Positions 1 to 6,201 of a stretch of DNA of 12,108 nucleotides are shown here, one piece after another; the stretch's first letter is position 1; every line of letters begins with the position of its first letter. Origin of the DNA: Myxococcota bacterium (lineage in GTDB: Bacteria > Myxococcota_C > UBA6777); assembly GCA_963169055.1 (NCBI GenBank), contig CAUJFU010000060.1:1-12108 (forward strand). Reading direction: 5' to 3'. A program made the translations under genes and the position numbers. The notes beneath the pieces were generated by a model. That model ran no database searches. It saw only the letters and a program-made list of their open reading frames with translations, and was not told the DNA's origin.

Positions 1-1824
1 GGGTTTGAGGTCGCGGTGGACGACTTTTTGTTTGTGGATATAGTCGAGGGCGTCTACAAGGGCTTCGAGGATGGTGAGAGATTCTTGGAGAGGGAGGGGT
101 GGGATCTTGCCTCGTTGTTTGTGGAGTTTTTCGGAGAGTGCCGTGCCGTCGATCCATTCCATTGTATAGAAGAGGATATTGCGTTGGCGGTCTTCTTTGA
201 CATCGTAGCTACGGACGATGCAGGGGTGTTGAAGCGTGTGAAGGATGCTGATCTCGTGGAGAAAGCGTTCTTTGATCTTGGGATCTTGTGCGAGGTGTGG
301 GTGGATCAGCTTGAGCGCACAATGGCGCTTGGTGAATTGATCGTAGGCAGCGAAAACACGGCCCATACCACCTTGTCCAAGCAGTTTTTCGAGGCGATAA
401 CGCCCACCTTCAAGGGATTCTCCGACCGATGGAACGGAGAAGCTTCCCCCTGTGTTGAAATCGTCAAGGGCGGGTGGAGGCTGTGTGGGTGGGGGCTGTG
501 TGGGTGGGGGCGACTTTACATCGGTAGAGGCGGGCGTTTGGGCCGAGGCAGGCTTTACACCGGTAGAGACGGGTGCTTGGGTCGAGACAGGCGTTTGGGT
601 TGAGGCGGACTTTTCATCGGTAGAGACGGGCTGTAGGGGCAGATAGTGAGAGGCATCAAGCAAAGGCATTCGCTCTTGTAAGAAATGTTCGAGTAGCGTC
701 CAAAGCAGGACGCGTTTGCGTTTGTTGTGACGGATCACAAAACCTTTGGGAGTGACTTCGTAGAGGGCGACGTACTCGGAGAGGACTTTGCGGGTGGAGA
801 GCCAAGCAAGGGCTTCTGGAGTGAATGCGGTGGCGAGAAAGGCGATGTAGCGAACATCGCGCTTGCGGTAGGTTTTGAGGCGATCGATCGCAGAGGAGAG
901 TTGTTGTGGCGTGATGGGGTTGGTGTGATGGGCGGCATCCACGACCCCGAATGTTTCGGAACCACGGGAGAGATAGCGCGTTACGACGGGGCGGTTTTCT
1001 TGGTATTTGTAGGCATGAATACTTTCGATCTCATCGAGAGCTTGGTGAAAGTCGCGCAAGAGCGTGTGCAGTAGGCGTTCTTCTTGGAGGAGAGATTCAT
1101 CGGAAGGTAGGGGGGCGTCGCTGTGGGGCATTGCGGCGGGTGTGGGTGCGGGGAATGGCAGGGGCGCGGTGCTGAGGATAGGTGTGTGGATAGAGGAGGG
1201 CGGAGGCGTAAGTGCGATGGCGTCGAGTAGGCCGGAACTGCGGCGATCTTCGTCGATGGCTTGTTGGATACCGAGGGCCGTTTCGAGTTCAGGCCATGCG
1301 TCTTCGAACAGTGTGTACACAAGGGTGTTGCCGTGGGCGAGTTGTAGGCGTTTTTCGATTTCTGGCAAGGGAAGTTGCGTGACTTCAGCGAGAGTGCGTT
1401 TGGTTGCGGCTTCGGAACGCGCTACGGATGCTTTCTTTTTTCCGATCTTATCGAGGTCTTGTTCGGGAGGGGCTTCTGTGGATTCGTGTGTAAAGGATTG
1501 GTTGGGCAGGGGGATAGGAGCGTATTTCTCCCATGTTTTGGCTTTGAATTTCGAGAGAGAGCGCAGCATAAACGAGAGGAGTTCTTGTTTGGGAAGGGAC
1601 GTGTCAACACCGCGCTTAAGGTCTTGGCATAGGCGTAGGAGCGTTGACCGTGTAAGGGGGGACAAACAGTCTCGCAACGTCTGAAGCGTAGGCGTCGCAA
1701 GCAATACTTCGATAGTTTCCCGCTGTTTGGGGCGTTCCGTCACATCGTATTCGTCGCAAAGTAACTGAAGTTCTGAGGCATTGAGCAGCCAAAGTAGATG
1801 TTCGAGAAAACTGTCGTGTTGCAT
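1..1824 (-). CDS. Hanks-type Ser/Thr protein kinase with long N-terminal region (3' end outside window)
   Basis: The 608 visible residues are the N-terminal part of a eukaryotic-like Ser/Thr kinase. The kinase domain begins near residue 473 (GGRYRLEKLL): glycine loop GQGGMG at 483-488, catalytic lysine K505 in CALK, alpha-C glutamate about E524, catalytic loop HRDLKP at 603-608. The sequence runs off the left edge right after this loop, so the DFG, APE and any C-terminal sensor parts are not seen. Unlike most bacterial kinases of this type, the domain is preceded by about 470 residues: two helical SAP-like stretches (about 8-40 and 50-90), a charged helical part, a globular alpha/beta segment at about 270-370, and a Ser/Thr/Pro/Gln-rich repeated linker at about 400-455. 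ATG 1824 is the start chosen; the upstream GAGAA is only a weak ribosome site. It lies 187 bp downstream of the HAD gene. Its substrate is unknown. Confidence 0.9.
   Translation of the reverse strand, partial: MQHDSFLEHLLWLLNASELQLLCDEYDVTERPKQRETIEVLLATPTLQTLRDCLSPLTRSTLLRLCQDLKRGVDTSLPKQELLSFMLRSLSKFKAKTWEKYAPIPLPNQSFTHESTEAPPEQDLDKIGKKKASVARSEAATKRTLAEVTQLPLPEIEKRLQLAHGNTLVYTLFEDAWPELETALGIQQAIDEDRRSSGLLDAIALTPPPSSIHTPILSTAPLPFPAPTPAAMPHSDAPLPSDESLLQEERLLHTLLRDFHQALDEIESIHAYKYQENRPVVTRYLSRGSETFGVVDAAHHTNPITPQQLSSAIDRLKTYRKRDVRYIAFLATAFTPEALAWLSTRKVLSEYVALYEVTPKGFVIRHNKRKRVLLWTLLEHFLQERMPLLDASHYLPLQPVSTDEKSASTQTPVSTQAPVSTGVKPASAQTPASTDVKSPPPTQPPPTQPPPALDDFNTGGSFSVPSVGESLEGGRYRLEKLLGQGGMGRVFAAYDQFTKRHCALKLIHPHLAQDPKIKERFLHEISILHTLQHPCIVRSYDVKEDRQRNILFYTMEWIDGTALSEKLHKQRGKIPPLPLQESLTILEALVDALDYIHKQKVVHRDLKP
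475..635 (-). repeat. Degenerate in-frame minisatellite encoding the kinase linker
   Basis: Imperfect tandem units encode VST-x-VK, QTPAST and PPPTQ-type repeats (roughly residues 397-450). This is the disordered linker between the N-terminal region and the kinase domain. Variants of the segment cggtagag(g/a)cgg recur about 39 and 57 bp apart. Such tracts often vary in copy number between strains (inference). Confidence 0.6.
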
Positions 1825-1872
1825 GGAAAAGGTTCTCTTTCTCGGTGTGGGCGCACTTTTTTTGTGCCGTCG

Positions 1873-1901
1873 AATGTGCAAGAAAGAAAGCAGCCTGTCA
1901 A
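1873..1901 (-). promoter_or_regulatory. Candidate promoter for the kinase gene
   Basis: On the minus strand a perfect TTGACA (plus positions 1896-1901) is followed after 17 nt by CACATT (1873-1878). The -35 is ideal but the -10 matches TATAAT at only three positions. It lies about 50 nt upstream of ATG 1824, in the 187-bp gap after the HAD stop codon. The assignment is tentative. Confidence 0.35.
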
Positions 1902-2011
1902 GGCCGAGAAGAAAGATAAAAGGCCGACAATACGGAAAGAATCGATTTGTAGAGAGTCGGTGGGAAGCCCGTTCGATGAGAGCGATGCGGTTGGGAGCGT
2001 GGGGGGGGAGA

Positions 2012-2869
2012 TCAGGGGTGGAGTGCGAGAGATTCGAGAAGATAGGTGGGTTGCCAAGAGGGGGGGAGGTTTTGGTTTTGGAGTTGAACGAGGCCGGTGC
2101 TGATCAGGGCGGAGTCGATGCCGTAAGCGTTGGCTCCTGCGATATCGGTGCGAAGTTGATCGCCGATCATCACGAGGTTGCGGGTTTGTGCGCGTGTGGA
2201 AGCGACTTCAAAGATGGGTGTATGTGGTTTGCCAAGGCGTACAAACTGAAATTCTTCGTGGAGATAGCGTAAATGGAAGGCTTGTTCGAGCAATACGCCG
2301 ATGCTGCCGCTTGCGAGGCCGAAGTTGTTTTCGTCTTTTTGGTAGATCAGGTCTGGGTTGGGGAGAAGCAGATGGGTTTTTTTTCCTTCGTCAAAGCGTC
2401 GAAAGAGCATGGAGAGGGTGGCTTCGATGGTGTCGAGGAAAGGATAGCCCGCATCATCGCAGACCGCGACAACATCGACATCATCGGTTTCAAATGGGGA
2501 GACGATCACTCCGCCTGCTTGTCGTACATACTCGTGCGAGCCTTCGGGGCCGAGGACGACACAGTTTGCACCTTGTAGCTGATGTTGTGCGAAGTAGGAG
2601 ATCAACAAGCTGCCCGATGTGATGATGCGTTCGGGGGAGAGTTCTGCACGAAGGCCCCGCTTTTTGTACGAGGCTGCTGCTTGTTCGGGGAGCCGCGAAG
2701 CATCGTTGGTGACGATGAAATAAGATTTTTGTGTATCGTTGAGATGTTGGATGAATTCAGAGGCGTGAGGAAGTGCATCTTGTTGGTACACCAAGACGCC
2801 GTAGGCATCGATCAAAATTGTGTCGTAGCGCTCAATCAAAAGATCGACATGGATCAAGGGGGGCGTCAT
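2012..2869 (-). CDS. HAD-superfamily hydrolase, subfamily IIA (NagD-like fold)
   Basis: The 285-aa protein has the ordered HAD motifs. Motif I is DAYGVL with nucleophile D21. Motif II is FIVTNDASR with T54/N55. Motif III is LGKP with K214. Motif IV is MIGDQLRTD with D237 and D242. A C2-type cap lies between motifs II and III (about 60-210), as in the NagD/PNPase-like IIA group. The second acid of the usual DxD is Tyr (Y23), as in the IIA branch that carries DxWGV, so ordinary phosphatase activity is uncertain; a small phosphorylated metabolite is the likely ligand class. The start at 2869 is chosen because AGAAGGA lies 10 nt upstream and the hydrolase fold begins about 17 residues later. In-frame ATGs at 2902 and 2968 would add 11 or 33 residues without family support. 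The next gene on the strand is the kinase, 187 bp away; no functional link is visible. Confidence 0.88.
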   Translation of the reverse strand: MTPPLIHVDLLIERYDTILIDAYGVLVYQQDALPHASEFIQHLNDTQKSYFIVTNDASRLPEQAAASYKKRGLRAELSPERIITSGSLLISYFAQHQLQGANCVVLGPEGSHEYVRQAGGVIVSPFETDDVDVVAVCDDAGYPFLDTIEATLSMLFRRFDEGKKTHLLLPNPDLIYQKDENNFGLASGSIGVLLEQAFHLRYLHEEFQFVRLGKPHTPIFEVASTRAQTRNLVMIGDQLRTDIAGANAYGIDSALISTGLVQLQNQNLPPSWQPTYLLESLALHP

Positions 2870-2879
2870 CGCGTTTGTG

Positions 2880-2886
2880 TCCTTCT
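2880..2886 (-). promoter_or_regulatory. Ribosome binding site deciding the HAD start
   Basis: The minus strand reads AGAAGGA here, with 10 nt to ATG 2869. The two upstream in-frame ATGs lack an equally well spaced site: 2902 has none, and 2968 has GAGGG only 3 nt away. This favours the short form. Confidence 0.5.
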
Positions 2887-3066
2887 GTTTGTTCGCGTCC
2901 ATCGTTTCGGGAAGAACCGTTGTGGAGATCGCCAGACATACGCCAAAAGAGGCCCCAAACGCAACCATCTACCCTCAAATAATGCAGAAAAAGACCATGT
3001 ATCCGATGGTTTTGTTCGGTGTGGCACCCTGCCTTGGGTGGGTTTTTTGTGGGGTTTTGTGGGGTC

Positions 3067-3202
3067 GTTTTGTTTGTGTGGGGCGCTGCCCCACGCCCCG
3101 CAAGGGACCGAAGGCCCCTTGACCCCGTGTTGGCGGGGTGTTTTGACGTTTTTCACACAAGCAACGGCTGCGCTTGGAGTGGCACGAACGCGGCTTTTTT
3201 GG
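3067..3202 (+). repeat. Dispersed structured intergenic repeat, copy A
   Basis: This is one of two copies in the window; the other is 5940-6075 on the opposite strand. Copy A has a 7-bp hairpin GTGGGGC-GCT-GCCCCAC (3078-3094). A second hairpin, AAGGGACC-GAA-GGCCCCTT (3102-3120), has one A-C mismatch. Shared blocks follow: CCTTGACCCCGT, TTGGCG, GTTTTTCA, a CGCTTG-anchored block, and CGGCTTTTTTGG at the end. Conservation of both hairpins and of the terminal T-run marks it as a real repeat family rather than chance GC-rich sequence. It may be a REP/MITE-like element or a conserved RNA element. Confidence 0.75.
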
Positions 3203-3308
3203 GTGTGGGTTGCTTTCGTCGTTGTGGATGGCGTTGGGACGGGGGTTTTGGGGGAGAGGAAAAGCGTGGGTAGATGATGAGCAGTGAGAGTGTCGTGGGG
3301 AAGGGGGT

Positions 3309-4199
3309 TTAGTTGAGGAGTGCGAAGAGTTGGTTGAGTTGGCGTTCGAGTTTTTTGGCTGGGGCGAGGCCGAGGTTGCGTTGTTGGATGATCTCGCGGA
3401 GTTGAGATTTGGCTTCCATACGACGGAGGCTTTGATCGCTTTTGTCTCGATCACAGCGATAAGCGCGATGGCTTTGGGGTTTGAGTAGGTGCGATCCGAG
3501 GGGAGGTTCGCCGATCTGGATCTCGCCGCTTGCGACGCGCTCTTTGAGTGTGCTGGCTTGTTGCAAGGTGGTTGCTTTGCCAACATGGGTGGTTTGGGCG
3601 GAATGGGCTGCTTTGTTGTGGGCGGCCCATTCGGGATGCTGGGAGTGTGCGCTTTTGGCCGCGTTGGGTTGCGCGGCTTTGGGCGGTGGTGGTGGAAAGT
3701 CCGAAGGTACCGCTTGTTTGGCGGGTGGCGGTGGAAAGTCCGAAGGTACCGCTTGTTTGGTGACAGATGCTCCTTTGTTGGTGGGCAGAGCAGGTGCTTG
3801 TGCGGTGCCTGCGGAACCCACCGCACCGGGGGGCGGCGGTGGAAAGTCAGGTAGTGCGGGGGCTTGGCTTTCGCCTTTGGTGGCTTCTTGGGCGGCTTTT
3901 TGTTCGAGGGCTTTTTGGCGAAGCGCACGAGCATCGATGCTGATCTCGGTTTTTTCTTGGCCGCGATACGAACGGCTTGCGGCTTGACGAGCCGGCTGGT
4001 TGGGCGCTTTGTTGAGTGAGCTTTGTTCTTTCGTGGCGAACTGATCGGTGGGTTGGCCTTCTGCTTGCGGTGCTTGGGGGGCTTGCGGGCCTTCTGTCCG
4101 TGTGGTGGACAGCGGGCCGCCTGCATTGGGGGCGGCGGTTCGACCCGCCAAAGCAGAAAGAGGATTGCGCTGACCGTTGAAAGATTCGGAGGCGACCAT
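3309..4199 (-). CDS. Pro/Ala/Gln-rich soluble protein with DFPPPP motifs; candidate secreted substrate
   Basis: No family is recognised with certainty. The 296-aa product has no signal peptide and no membrane segment. Residues 1-80 are disordered (Ala/Pro/Gln). A charged helix follows at about 85-108. Three DFPPPP motifs start at D118, D154 and D167; the last two are in a 13-residue tandem repeat with core KQAVPSDFPPPP. Residues about 217-240 (TLKERVASGEIQIG, then HLL) resemble the C-terminal motif of FlgM-type anti-sigma factors. The C-terminus (about 257-296) is a basic amphipathic helix. ATG 4199 is chosen because GGGAG lies 6 nt upstream; an upstream in-frame TTG at 4226 has no such support. 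It lies downstream of the EF-hand-like gene (123-bp gap) on the same strand, probably co-transcribed. The position near a SycD-like chaperone gene and the disordered N-terminus suggest a secreted substrate (inference). Confidence 0.75.
   Translation of the reverse strand: MVASESFNGQRNPLSALAGRTAAPNAGGPLSTTRTEGPQAPQAPQAEGQPTDQFATKEQSSLNKAPNQPARQAASRSYRGQEKTEISIDARALRQKALEQKAAQEATKGESQAPALPDFPPPPPGAVGSAGTAQAPALPTNKGASVTKQAVPSDFPPPPAKQAVPSDFPPPPPKAAQPNAAKSAHSQHPEWAAHNKAAHSAQTTHVGKATTLQQASTLKERVASGEIQIGEPPLGSHLLKPQSHRAYRCDRDKSDQSLRRMEAKSQLREIIQQRNLGLAPAKKLERQLNQLFALLN
3692..3769 (-). repeat. 39-bp tandem repeat (2 copies) encoding KQAVPSDFPPPP units
   Basis: Two near-identical 39-bp units start at 3692 and 3731, so the reading frame is kept (13 codons). 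A more diverged relative near 3835-3855 encodes the first DFPPPPP. This is a likely copy-number-variable site. Confidence 0.85.
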
Positions 4200-4213
4200 G
4201 ACAGACTCCCGAT

Positions 4214-4311
4214 AGCCCGAAGGCAAAGAAAAGGGTTATTGAAAAGGTGAAGGACTCGGTGCAAGGGGAGGACCGCGTATCCCTGAATCTTCGGGCTTGG
4301 CGATCCTCCCC
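4214..4311 (-). promoter_or_regulatory. Candidate structured leader (hairpin plus pseudoknot) before the DFPPPP-protein gene
   Basis: In minus-strand RNA, GGGGAGGAUCGC (plus 4300-4311) pairs with GCGGUCCUCCCC (4265-4276). This 12-bp stem has one G-U wobble, which would be an A-C mismatch on the plus strand. The 23-nt loop contains AGCCCGAAG (4289-4297), perfectly complementary to CUUCGGGCU (4214-4222). The latter lies just 3 nt upstream of the CGGGAG Shine-Dalgarno of the gene starting at 4199. The stem starts 11 nt after the preceding stop codon. No U-run follows, so it is not a standard terminator. A translational control element is inferred. Confidence 0.45.
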
Positions 4312-4322
4312 ACAGTCTCGGA

Positions 4323-5420
4323 TTAGCGGAGGTTTTGGATGAAGGATTGGAACATCTTGTCTTGGTGGGCGAAGAGCGACATCATGAACTGGAACATCTG
4401 CTCTTTTTGTTGCATGGCTTCTTTGTATTTCATCATATTTTTTTCGTTCGGCTCTTTTTCATACGTAGCTTTTGCGTCGTCCAGATTTTTATTGAGTTGG
4501 TCGAATTTTTCGTATTGCGCCTTTGAGATGGTTCCTTCTCCGTATTGCCCGCTCACCGAGCTATTCGGTGCGGAGGGTTGGCTCGAAGTGATAGGAGTCA
4601 ACACATTCGGAATGCTTGGGAGCGTGATCTTCGGCAGTTGGTTTGGTTGTGGAGTCGTCAAACTGGGTGCGGTTCCTTGTCCGACGTTGGGTTTTGGAGC
4701 GAAGGCTTTTTCAAACATCGGGTGATTGATCACTTTGTTGAGTAGATCTTTGATGCCTTGCGGAGTGTTGGGATCTTGGGCGATTTGTTTGAGCGACTCT
4801 TTGATTTGGGGGCCAGTCGCTGTCGAACCACCGTTTTGGGCCATCTGAAGGGCGTTTAGAACCGAGGACAAGGTTTGCAGCGCGTGTTCTGTGGCCTTGA
4901 TGGTTTTTTCTCGGTATCCGCCCCCGCAGCCCGGACGTTTGGGAGCTTCTGTTTGGGGAGCGCCCTCCTGCTTTTTGGGTTCGAAGCTGTCGCTGCTGCC
5001 TTGGTTGGGTGCAGGGGATTGGGATTTTTTAGCTTCTTCGGCTTTTTTAGCTTCTTCGGTGCGTTTTTGCGCTTCGGCTTTGAGTTTATCGTCCATCGAT
5101 ACGATGTTGTCGAAGCTGATCAGACTATCCGATTTTCCGTCGCCAGCCGCATCCAATTTTTGCCAAGCTACCGCGTTGTTCATGAAGTATTTCGCAGCTT
5201 TTTTGATTTGGGGGTCGTGATGGTTCGAGAGCCACGCAAGGTCTTCCCGACCAATCTTTTGGTCGTTTTTCGAACACGCAAACGGGTTCCCGTTGTCAAA
5301 AACTGCGGCGTTGTTTTTGAGGGTGTTGAAGTGGCGCTCGAATTCGACTTCTTCGTGGGAACGTTGATGGGAACAAGAACGGTGGGTGGCTGCGGTGTTG
5401 GTGTTGTTTTGAACGCTCAT
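4323..5420 (-). CDS. Protein with EF-hand-like N-terminal region; candidate type III secretion translocator or substrate
   Basis: The 365-aa product has no signal peptide. Residues 26-108 form a helical domain with two EF-hand-like turns: about 42-62 (ending QKIGREDL), and a clearer loop at 90-106 (DAAGDGKSDSLI). The layout of paired acidic loops around AAKYFMNNAVAWQKLD resembles domains I associate with HrpF/NolX/HrpK-type type III secretion proteins; this comparison is from memory. Next come an EEAKKA repeat (122-132), a disordered linker, a helical segment (171-240), a Pro-rich stretch with PKITLP (263-268) and PNVLTP (271-276), and a Met/Phe-rich amphipathic C-terminal helix (326-365). 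The PxPhixxP motifs fit the pattern bound by SycD/IpgC-type chaperones. ATG 5420 has a strong AAAGGAG 8 nt upstream, in a leader shared with the 904-aa gene. Function is inferred, not shown. Confidence 0.75.
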   Translation of the reverse strand: MSVQNNTNTAATHRSCSHQRSHEEVEFERHFNTLKNNAAVFDNGNPFACSKNDQKIGREDLAWLSNHHDPQIKKAAKYFMNNAVAWQKLDAAGDGKSDSLISFDNIVSMDDKLKAEAQKRTEEAKKAEEAKKSQSPAPNQGSSDSFEPKKQEGAPQTEAPKRPGCGGGYREKTIKATEHALQTLSSVLNALQMAQNGGSTATGPQIKESLKQIAQDPNTPQGIKDLLNKVINHPMFEKAFAPKPNVGQGTAPSLTTPQPNQLPKITLPSIPNVLTPITSSQPSAPNSSVSGQYGEGTISKAQYEKFDQLNKNLDDAKATYEKEPNEKNMMKYKEAMQQKEQMFQFMMSLFAHQDKMFQSFIQNLR

Positions 5421-5726
5421 GGTAAGGTCTCCTTTGTTTGGGTTCCGCGCTTTGGCGGGGGGGTTGTTTTGTCAGCGTGTCTTTTTGCTTGTCTTCGCTG
5501 TGTACGCAGAGGCATAAGGGCAAGGGATATGCCGCCATTTGGTGTCTTTGTAGGTAGCTGATCCAAAAGGGAGATCGTTTTTCGATCCAACGGATCACGC
5601 AGGCGATTGTCCAGAGATCGACGGTGTTGTGTTTGGGGTGTGGACGGTCGGGGTGCGGGGCGTTGTTTGGGATCTGGACACTTTGGGCAAAAGAGAGCCG
5701 CTTGCGTGGGTCGGTGCGCTGCGAGC

Positions 5727-6006
5727 AACAGATCGTGCGATGATCGAAGGGCCTTGGATCTGTGTTGATCAACAGATCACATGATGCTCAAAGGGCGGTG
5801 GCTGCGTGGCGATCTTCCGATCGCTGATCTGTGCGGTGATCCGAGTAGAACAGATCTGTGCGGTGATCCGAGCCGAACAGATCGGCGATGCGTCGGGCTT
5901 TACGATCACACAACGGGCGGATTTCGTAGGATGCGGTCGCCAAAAAAGCCGTGTTCGCGCCGTTTCAAGCGATAGAGCCGTTGTGTTGAAAAACCTGTGA
6001 TCTGTT
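5727..6006. promoter_or_regulatory. Cluster of AACAGATC motifs
   Basis: Direct copies lie at 5727-5734, 5771-5778, 5849-5856 and 5876-5883, and one inverted copy (GATCTGTT) at 5999-6006. Most are followed within about 4-8 nt by GATG or GATC. Repeated spacing variants of one 8-mer in non-coding DNA suggest binding sites for one protein, but no known regulator consensus is recognised. Confidence 0.4.
5826..5879 (+). repeat. 27-bp direct repeat (2 copies), iteron-like
   Basis: Two adjacent 27-bp units (5826-5852, 5853-5879) start GATCTGTGCGGTGATCCGAG and differ at two or three bases near the end. A truncated third (GATCGGCGATG) follows at 5880. The unit contains two GATC sites and ends in GAACA, so each junction makes AACAGATC. 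Confidence 0.9.
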
Positions 6007-6075
6007 CGCCAATACGGGGTCAAGGGAGCCGCGCTCTATGGCGGGGTTTGGGGCAGCGCCCCACAAAAACCAAAC
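5940..6075 (-). repeat. Dispersed structured intergenic repeat, copy B
   Basis: This is the inverted-orientation partner of 3067-3202. On the minus strand it reads the TGGGGCGCTGCCCCA hairpin (6049-6063), a second hairpin GAGC-GCG-GCTC, CCCTTGACCCCGT, TTGGCG, GTTTTTCA, CGCTTG and ACGGCTTTTTTGG at 5940-5950. In the second hairpin one C-G pair of copy A is G-C here, so pairing is kept despite sequence change. Confidence 0.75.
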
Positions 6076-6125
6076 AAAAACCAAACAGTCGAATAGATGG
6101 GCTTTATCGAATCGAAGTCTTGTCA

Positions 6126-6201
6126 TGGGAGAGGAGAAGAGAGGATAGAAAAGCAGAGGAGAGAGAAGGGGAGATGTGGAGAGGACGGATGGTGGGGGAG
6201 A
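6126..6201 (+). other. Polypurine tract just downstream of the 904-aa gene
   Basis: The plus strand is almost entirely A and G over about 75 bp, with two C and a few T. The minus-strand transcript therefore has a pyrimidine-rich, nearly G-free 3' region immediately after the stop codon. Such a stretch could load Rho or form an intramolecular triplex; both are inference. Confidence 0.55.

Larger units (their letters stand above)
2870..3308. other. Intergenic region between the HAD gene and the DFPPPP-protein gene
   Basis: This 439-bp stretch holds no convincing gene. It contains copy A of the structured repeat (3067-3202). Next to the stop of the upstream minus-strand gene (3203-3308) it holds a stretch that is C-rich and G-poor on the transcribed strand, as a Rho loading site would be. 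The part nearest the HAD start presumably contains its promoter, but no clear -35/-10 pair stands out. Confidence 0.6.
5421..6201. other. Large GATC-dense intergenic region
   Basis: This 781-bp stretch lies between two minus-strand genes and has no convincing gene of its own. From right to left it holds the polypurine tract next to the stop at 6202, repeat copy B (5940-6075), a 27-bp tandem repeat (5826-5879), scattered AACAGATC motifs, and the leader of the gene starting at 5420. About 20 GATC sites, counted by eye, fall between 5559 and 6002, far above one per 256 bp. A perfect 12-bp palindrome TGTTGATCAACA is at 5764-5775. Its size and repeats suggest a regulatory region and a separate promoter for the 5420 gene. 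Confidence 0.6.

Noticed and set aside
1870-1905. Sigma-54-type promoter before the kinase
   Set aside because: GG and TTGCA elements are present but the spacing does not match the -24/-12 pattern; the TTGACA-based reading is better.
2975-4264. Long minus-strand open frame overlapping the DFPPPP gene in another frame
   Set aside because: Pro/Lys/Arg-rich shadow of a C-rich gene; it runs through repeat copy A and has no start signal. The frame of 3309-4199 has the ribosome site and repeat structure.
4265-4311. Intrinsic terminator after the 365-aa gene
   Set aside because: The stem is strong but no U-run follows it; the loop complementarity to the next leader makes a regulatory structure more likely.
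5510-5640. Minus-strand reading with VDLWTIACV and then RSPF, reminiscent of kinase subdomain IX
   Set aside because: Only this short string fits. Flanking sequence in the frame has no APE, DFG or helix pattern, and the region is GATC-rich repeat DNA. Chance or at most an old remnant.
5555-6010. Replication origin proper
   Set aside because: GATC density and iteron-like repeats fit, but no convincing DnaA-box cluster (TTATNCACA) or AT-rich unwinding region is seen, and no dnaA, dnaN or rep gene is in the window. Kept only as a repeat/GATC finding.
5769-6023. Short open frames across 5769-6023 on both strands
   Set aside because: They translate the 27-bp direct repeats and repeat copy B, have no ribosome site and no protein-like composition.
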